Shown here: piece by piece, positions 58,139-64,000 of the stretch
Layout of the letters: every line of letters begins with the position of its first letter
Numbering within the stretch: the stretch's first letter is position 1
Assembly (NCBI RefSeq): GCF_018687715.1
Contig: NC_056757.1
Span: 23,660,501-23,724,500 of the forward strand
Length of the DNA: 64,000 bases
Direction: 5' to 3'
DNA from: Carya illinoinensis
Lineage: Eukaryota > Streptophyta > Magnoliopsida > Fagales > Juglandaceae
The notes under the pieces: generated by a model
Database searches by the model: none
The model's input: the letters and a program-made list of their open reading frames with translations, nothing else
Told to the model about the DNA's origin: nothing
Made by a program: the position numbers and the translations under genes

Positions 58139-60159
58139 TGTTAAAATCCCACATCGATTAATTATGGGATTGGTTGGTAGTTTATGAGCCCCTAGGCACC
58201 TTTTGACTCGGTCTCAAATGTGTTCTTTTAAGTGTAGAAGTGTTAAATTGTATCAAGGATAAGTCCAGGATCGTATTCCACAGGGACAAAGGGGTATCAA
58301 AGTATTTGTGACATTTTTTTTGTTGTTGTAAAAAATGTATCGATCATGAGAGATGAAAATAAATGTGAATCTATATTTCTAAAAGTACCAAGCACCAAGA
58401 GATTTAAGGAAAATGTGTAGAAGTTGAATTAAACTTGTAAGAAGCAATAAAACAAACACTTGAGATGCAATTTTTGCTCATTTCTAATTTGAAGTTGAAT
58501 TTACCTCTAATTTCATCTTCTCTCAACCATTTTCTCATTCCAAGAGAGATGATCGGTTAATTTAAACAATAAGCACACTTTTTCAGTATAATCAATGTAC
58601 TTGACAGAATTTATAACAAGTGTAAAAGTGAAAAAAAGCCATCAAAATCTTGTTACAAGTTCAAGCATCAATCGTGCCTTTATGTATACAACTGATCAAG
58701 TTCAAGAACATAGAACTTTAATCCTTCCCATAGGCAAAATGAAATACAATCTATCAAGTTAATCATTTAAAATTCCATAATTTTGAAGAAAATCCAACCC
58801 AAAATAGTCATCAGTTACTCATTGAATCCCAAGTGAAAAATCTAGCCTATCATTTCTACATTAGGAAAATGCCCAAAAATAATGAATCCTAAAATTTCAA
58901 GTTATTATAAGAAAATAAATACAGAAGAATGGTAAATAACAGAAATAGAACCAAGAAGAAGTCACTGCACAGCAAATAATCAAATGCCGAAAATAACAAT
59001 ATTTTGTAAACCCACGAAAAGAACGAACAATTAAAACTGGAAAAGAAAAAAAATCCCAAATGAAACCGACCCCCAGGTCTGGAACCGAAAACAAAACAAA
59101 AACTAAGAACTTAACAATGGAAACTACTAAGAACGAAAAGCAAAAATCAAAACCGAGAGAGAGAGAGAGAGAGCATCCCACCTACTCAAACCAGGTTCCC
59201 CTCTCACCAAAACATAAACTCAGAGAAAAAAAATAATAAATACCCACCAACTTCACTCCGAACGAAAAGCCAAAAAATGGAAAACCAAAAAAAAACAATA
59301 GAAATAAAACCCAAGTGAGTCCGTCCCATGCCGACTCCCCCTAAAAACTAAAAACAAGAAAAGAAAAAAAAATCAAAATAGAATGCTCCTGTGCATCTGC
59401 GTGAAGTCCTCTGGCATTGAGGTCCTGCGTCTTCACTGTCCGTTGTATCCGTGATGTCTGCGTTGAGCTGCTCCACGTCCTCTGTCCTTGCCCTGCATTC
59501 CAGCACTTGCTGGTTTTTGGTTCCAGCCGAGTCTACCCAGCTTGAGGCCAAGCCCTCCTGCAGGTTTGGTTTTGGGACCACCAATTTCTTCCTAAAAATG
59601 CCCTCAGCCCGTAAGTAAAATATGTGTTAGCATCCAAAGGGATAAAATTGATATATTAATTCTTATGTGGCTTAAGAGCAGCATTATAGATCATTTTTAA
59701 GTGTAAAATATTAGAGTTTATCAATTGACTAATCAATTGCATAATCAAGTACTTAACTCATTTTTTTGGTTAAACAATTTAATCACTTAGCAACTTAATT
59801 ATGCAGTTTTTACATTTTATCACCCTTCCCTTGCAAGCCGGTTTTCAAGGGTGAGTTCTAACTGGTGGGTTCATAATAAATGGTATCAAAGCCACCCCAC
59901 ATACAGGCCATGTTGCGACGGTTGCAATCGTGCAGTACTGGGGGTGATGGTAGCATGGCATTGTTCATCTAGGGTTAGGAAAAACCTAGCACATAGCCAA
60001 CCCATGTGAGCGTTGGGATCGCCATGGACGTTGGTTGTAGAGCGTGGTGGTTGTTACAATCCCACATCAACTAAGTGTGGGATTGGTTGGTGGTTTATAA
60101 GCTCCTAGGCACCCTACCCTTCCCTCGCAAGGTAAGTTCTACTTAGTGGGTTCATAACA
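58139..60159 (+). mobile_element. TRIM (miniature LTR retrotransposon), interrupted
   Basis: Perfect 5-bp target duplication TCCAT (58134-58138 and 60160-60164). The LTRs are about 108-120 bp: 3' LTR 60052-60159 (TGTTACAATCCCACATC to GGTTCATAACA), 5' LTR 58139-58200 plus 59821-59878. A primer-binding site TGGTATCAAAGCC is at 59881, and the internal part is only about 170 bp with no ORF. A 1620-bp insertion splits the 5' LTR. Confidence 0.85.
58201..59820. mobile_element. 1.6-kb insertion within the TRIM 5' LTR, type uncertain
   Basis: The interruption is defined by comparing the two TRIM LTRs. Flanks share CACC (58197-58200 and 59821-59824). Near the left end the minus strand reads GTCCCTGTGGAATACGATCC, a phrase common in the outer part of Athila-type LTRs, so it may be a solo LTR on the minus strand. 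No ORF with a recognisable domain is present; 59348-59584 (minus) is probably chance. A short GA run lies at about 59156-59174. Confidence 0.5.
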
Positions 60160-60231
60160 TCCATACGGTCCAAACACTCTTCTCTACAATTCATATGTGA
60201 GCCCGTCATTGCCAACTCTAATACCACTTGT

Positions 60232-60556
60232 TACGAGCTGAGATAATAGATTTCATAATAACGGTTAACTTAATGATAAAAATTAAAGGAACCTAAGCCT
60301 CCTCCAAATACAAAGGTTCAGGGAAAAAAAAACTCTACTCGTGCCTTTATTTATGAGGCCACAACACCTAAATAACACATGTAGCTTTCCAACAAGATTA
60401 ATACATAATAAAAGAATAAACATGACAAGCGATCAATATGATAGTCATTAACAACCCGTACTCAAAAAATAACGATAGACTTAAGCTAATAAGGATAAAA
60501 TCATCTTACTTACGAAATGCTTTTATTCCATAAGTCTCTAGGACTCTTGCCAGAGT
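60232..60556 (-). repeat. Right (5') LTR of element C, interrupted by CACTA-2
   Basis: Begins TGTTACGAGCTGAG on the plus strand. Homology to the left LTR continues up to CTCTAGGACTCTTGCCAGAGT, where CACTA-2 begins. Confidence 0.6.
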
Positions 60557-61029
60557 CACTACAACAGAAATGCTTTTTAGTGATTGTTGGAAAATTGTAA
60601 CAGTCCCCAAACCGTCACTAAAAAGCATTTTCTGTGATGGTTTTTGAAAATTATCACTAAAAATAGATGAGATTTTTTTGACGTTCGAACGGAAGGAAAA
60701 TTTACGTTTGAACATCACATAGACATTCGAACATTGAGGCTACTTACGTGTGAACATGAATGTTTGGCACCAACATTCGAACGTTAATTGTAAATTTAAA
60801 TTAAATATGACTCTAATTTAAAAATAATGTGGTTTTATAGTGCATAATTTGTAACCAAGTCTAAAAAATTGTAATATATATTTATATATAAACATATAAA
60901 TATATATTTATGTTTATATATTTGAAGTGCAGTGATTTAATATTAAAGTTAGAAAATCTATCTTTAAAGAAGATTGAGAATTGAAAATAAAACACAATAG
61001 ATATATTAAATAATATTGTTCCTTACATA

Positions 61030-62150
61030 TATTAAAAGCAAAATACAAAATATGATAAAATTTCGTAAACAACACTCAAATCAACGCATTGTTCATGAAA
61101 TTTGTACTCCATATTAGTCAAGGTATCAACCTTCTTGATGAGGATATCTACACGATGGGCTATCTCAGTGACAGACTCCTCTACAGCCACGATCTGTCGA
61201 TTGATATGAGCAATAAGCTGTGAGATCACCGCATCAACCCAAGCAGGCCGCGCATCTCTTGCAGATGTACTCGTTGGCTTCTAACTACTACTCTCCATAC
61301 CAGGCCAGAGGTGTGTCGGAGGAGCTAGATCCGCTACAGGGAGTGGCTGATGTCGAGCATGCCCCTTCACTTATCCAATGCTACATCGATGCGTGCTCAT
61401 GTCGAAGGGGCTCATCTGATCTGTGACCCACTCCTCCGTATGTCATTACACTCTTCGAGCAAGTAATAGCCGGCTGATAATGACACCGTACGAGAGGTTG
61501 TCCGTGGAGACGATGCCTACCTCATAACAGATCCTCTTAAAGATGTGCAATCACAAATCGATGGGATCTCCACGTGCCACTCGTACAAAAAACTGTGCCC
61601 AAGTCCGACTAAATGTGGTCTTATGTGCCACAGGATCCAGGTTTATTGCAACAATAAGCTACAACATGTGGAAGAAAGGTAGCAGGTGTATTTGGTTGAA
61701 GGTGTTCTTCCTCTCGATCTGCGTGTAGTCTCTCCTAGTGAGGATGTAAAAATTCTCATCTCAATCATCATCCTGAGCCTCACGATCAGTACCCTTGGCC
61801 TCTAACGGCTCTGCATTTGTAGCTAAGGATGACTCAAGCCCATAGATGATGCATAAGTGCCTACATCTGCATCGGGTGTGTTGTAAGCAGATGTAGATAT
61901 GCAAACCATAGCTACGTCACTAGTCTGAGAGTCAGTTGTAGTCAATGTCTCAACTACTATACGAATCACGAGGAGCTTGGCAATGACATTTGCTAAAATC
62001 TCAAATGAAACACTGCGTCCAGTCACGGTGTAGAGGATGCGTCCTGATGTATTGAACACATCCTCATATAGAACTCTCAAACCATTGAGGGGTATACCTT
62101 CATCCTCGTTGTGCAGATATTTCCCCAGCCTCTACTAATGAAGACATCTC
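61030..62150 (-). pseudogene. Transposase_32-type gene remnant of CACTA-2
   Basis: Minus strand. The start region preserves RGWGNICT and YPSMV-like words over two frames (near 62110-62085), then SFEILANVIAKLLV and VVETLTTTDSQTSDV near 61950, parallel to the CACTA-1 protein. The C-terminal helix is at 61229-61100 (MISQLIAHINRQIVAVEESV, then AHRVDILIKKVDTL). Multiple frameshifts and stops separate the pieces. Confidence 0.65.
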
Positions 62151-62219
62151 TGAGAAACTATTATGCATTAATGTTAGTACTATATAATTGATGCATCTTT
62201 CGTATTAATTTTAAACTGT

Positions 62220-62640
62220 TATGCATTAATGTTCAAACATAATATAACATTTGTTCAAACATTCAGACAAAACGTTCTAACGTATGTGCTTAACGTTCAA
62301 ACATAGAAATTAACATTCGCACGTATAATATACACGTTTGAACGTTAAAGGCATAACGACTAAGAATTTGAATTGTGATACGTTTGAACGCTATGCCTTC
62401 CACATTCAAACGTATATGTATAACATTCGAACAAAAAAATTAACATTCGAACATAGAAGGCAAAACGGTGAAGAAATTGAAAGGTAGTACATTCGAATGT
62501 TCAAACGAAATGTTCAAATGTATATGTGAATGTACTAAATACACATTCGAACGTGGAAGGCATAACGGCTAAATATTTGAAATCTCATACGTTTGAATGT
62601 TCAAGCGAAACGTTTGAACGTTACAACACAGAATGGCTAT
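62220..62640. repeat. CACTA-2 palindromic motif array (internal)
   Basis: ACGTTTGAACGT, ACATTCGAACGT and similar words; more decayed at CpG positions than in CACTA-1. Confidence 0.7.
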
Positions 62641-63059
62641 TCTCGAAAATCACATTTTACAACCTAATTTTTCAAATGCCACCATAGAAATGAAGTATAC
62701 ACTTCAAGAAACTTTTCTATGGCAGCCATTTGGCCAATGGCAACCTACGGTGGCTGAAAATGGAGTTGAAAATCCGGCTACCACTTAGTTTCGATTTATA
62801 CAAAATTTAAACTAAAACTTATAAAAAAAACACATGTAAAAAGACAAAAGAGGGATGCCTACCTTTTTGTGACGGTTGTGGCAGGGTTTGACGGTGGCAG
62901 CATGCAATGGTGGAATGCAGAGATAGTTTGAAAATGATGTTGAAACGTTCGGTTTTCGACTTCTATACATGAAATGTTCAAACATTAGTATGAGTAACAT
63001 TCGAAAATGAACAGAAATGTTCAAACGTGAGCAAAATTACATTCGAACGTTTCTTATTT

Positions 63060-63400
63060 AATATATGTTATATATTAATATATATTATATATGAGAGTAT
63101 AGTGTATATATATTATAGTATATATTAGTGTGTATATATATATATTAGTATGTTATTTAATTTATACACTAGTTCCACACTAGCATACCAATAGTACTTA
63201 TATATAGTAATACTATATACTTACTATATATTTATATAATAATACTTATACTATATATATTAATATATTACTATACTAGTACTATATATATTAATATATT
63301 ACTATATTAGTACTTAAACTTAGTATACATTAATACTTATAATAATACTTATACTATATATATAAATATATTTAAAGCAACTTATATATATATAAACGTT
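63060..63400. repeat. TA-rich tract of CACTA-2
   Basis: Counterpart of the 1.3-kb tract of CACTA-1, flanked on both sides by palindromic motif copies. Confidence 0.75.
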
Positions 63401-63833
63401 CGAACATATTTGAAGCGTTTGAAGATTTTTGAAGCGTTTGAAGGTTGATGTCTTATGTTTGAACATATTTGGATGTACGTTCGAACATGAATGAAAAAAT
63501 GGTGGAAATTTTTCTGCATGATTTCCAAGAACCCTTATTCCACCAATGTTGGAAAGTAAATAAAATACCATTTGAATGTTTTTGGGGATGTTCGAATGTT
63601 AAAATGATACGTTCGAATGTATTTGAAAAAAATAGGTAGGAATCTTCCCACTTTCAGGAGTGGGTAAAAACGTTCGAACGTGTAATGTTGAACGCGTTCA
63701 AACTTTTTTACTGAAAGGAAAAAATAGGCGGGATGTTTACCAGGATTCCAAATTTTATGAAACGTTCAAACGTGGAACTATGTACATATGAACGTTTCAG
63801 TGTTTTGTTGCAGTGACTCTTGAATTAAAATGT

Positions 63834-64000
63834 CACTACAACAGTCCATTCCATTTAAGGAAACATTGTCGTTTTGTAGTTTTTGACTTATTGCAACGAG
63901 AAAAGTTGCCGCAATAAGTCAAAAAGTGGAAAAAAAATAACATGCCCCGAGCGTGTTAAAACATTTGGGAACCATTTTGGTTTGCATTTTCGCACAACAG
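63834..64000. mobile_element. CACTA-3: left end of another CACTA-like element, cut by window edge
   Basis: CACTACAACAGTCCATTCC, followed by an inverted pair TTGACTTATTGCAACG and GCCGCAATAAGTCAA that forms a hairpin (63886-63923). Subterminal sequence differs from CACTA-1 and -2, so it is another family. It starts 18 bases after the end of CACTA-2. Confidence 0.55.

Larger units (their letters stand above)
60557..63815 (-). mobile_element. CACTA-2: 3.3-kb deletion derivative of the CACTA-1 family
   Basis: Ends: CACTACAACAGAAATG at the left and, reverse-complemented, CACTGCAACAAAACACTG at the right. The flanking triplets AGT and ACT do not match as a duplication. The order read from the right matches CACTA-1: end, motif array (63790-63395), TA-rich tract (63400-63060), array (63050-62940), leader exon with splice donor at 62863, array (62640-62220), Transposase_32-type gene remnant (62150-61030), array (60790-60680), end. 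It lacks the PTTA-type transposase. Confidence 0.75.
57121..63833 (-). mobile_element. Element C: small LTR retroelement with gag-like ORF only, heavily interrupted
   Basis: Homologous LTR-like segments lie at 57121-57440 and 60232-60556 (shared words include CAAGATTAATAC, AATAAAAG, GGACTTAAGCTA and CTAGGACTCTT). On the minus strand the right LTR ends CTCGTAACA, followed by a site TGGTATTAGAGTTGG that resembles the initiator-Met primer site with one mismatch in the first 12 bases. A G-rich tract (GGTTGGGGGTGGGAG, minus, near 57455) is in place for a polypurine tract. Between the LTRs only a short gag-like ORF is seen, so it is non-autonomous. The TRIM, CACTA-2 and CACTA-3 lie within it. The right LTR resumes at 63816 (ACTCTTGAATTAAAATG) after CACTA-2. 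Confidence 0.6.

Noticed and set aside
59348..59584. Minus-strand ORF of 78 codons inside the TRIM insertion
   Set aside because: No domain, ends in Phe-rich low complexity from a poly-A stretch; likely chance.
58139..60159. Calling the TRIM a Cassandra element
   Set aside because: No 5S rRNA-like box was seen in its LTRs.
1..64000. tRNA, rRNA, telomeric or organellar genes
   Set aside because: None recognised by eye; a tRNAscan or organelle search was not possible here.

Overview
The window is nuclear DNA of a flowering plant, almost certainly a woody eudicot. It has spliced genes with short GT-AG introns, plant-specific transposon families and AT-rich intergenic DNA. A Fagales or walnut-family origin is only a weak guess from repeat style. 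Only one low-copy host gene is clear: a two-exon PB1-domain protein (3420-4177, minus). Nearly everything else is nested mobile DNA.

Layout. 1-1330: L1-type LINE remnant. 1331-4860: intergenic DNA around the PB1 gene. About 4860-13560: element A, a decayed Ty3/gypsy Tat-lineage retrotransposon (pol on minus) with an antisense Transposase_28-type ORF, about 8 tandem repeats of about 125 bp, and a 651-bp hAT MITE in its integrase region. 14842-41344: a 26.5-kb CACTA transposon with GGA target duplication, fold-back ends, and arrays of a palindromic motif around ACGTTCGAACGT. It carries a PTTA-type transposase fragment (minus) and a spliced Transposase_32-type gene (plus). Two large insertions lie inside it: a Tekay-like Ty3/gypsy element (16548-29843, minus), whose 3' LTR holds a complete hAT transposon with an apparently intact transposase (17094-21905); and an endogenous caulimovirid copy (about 31470-38415, minus) at the edge of a 1.3-kb TA-rich tract.

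The right part starts with intergenic DNA (41345-43800) and an L1-type LINE (43811-47130, minus). Next is element B (47385-56170), a non-autonomous Tat derivative. It keeps both LTRs, the gag start, the integrase tail, about 17 tandem repeats of about 131 bp and a rearranged antisense ORF, but has lost most of pol. Last is element C (57121 to beyond 63833), a small LTR element with only a gag-like ORF. It is split by a TRIM (58139-60159), which is itself interrupted by a 1.6-kb insertion. A second copy of the CACTA family (60557-63815) sits in the right LTR of C, and a third CACTA-like end starts at 63834.

The most unusual system is the CACTA family. Two copies share fold-back ends, internal and subterminal palindromic arrays, a TA-rich tract, and a gene with a conserved 5'-UTR splice donor. 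Target duplications and an empty site in the sister LTR give the insertion order CACTA, then gypsy, then hAT; the viral copy entered the CACTA independently.
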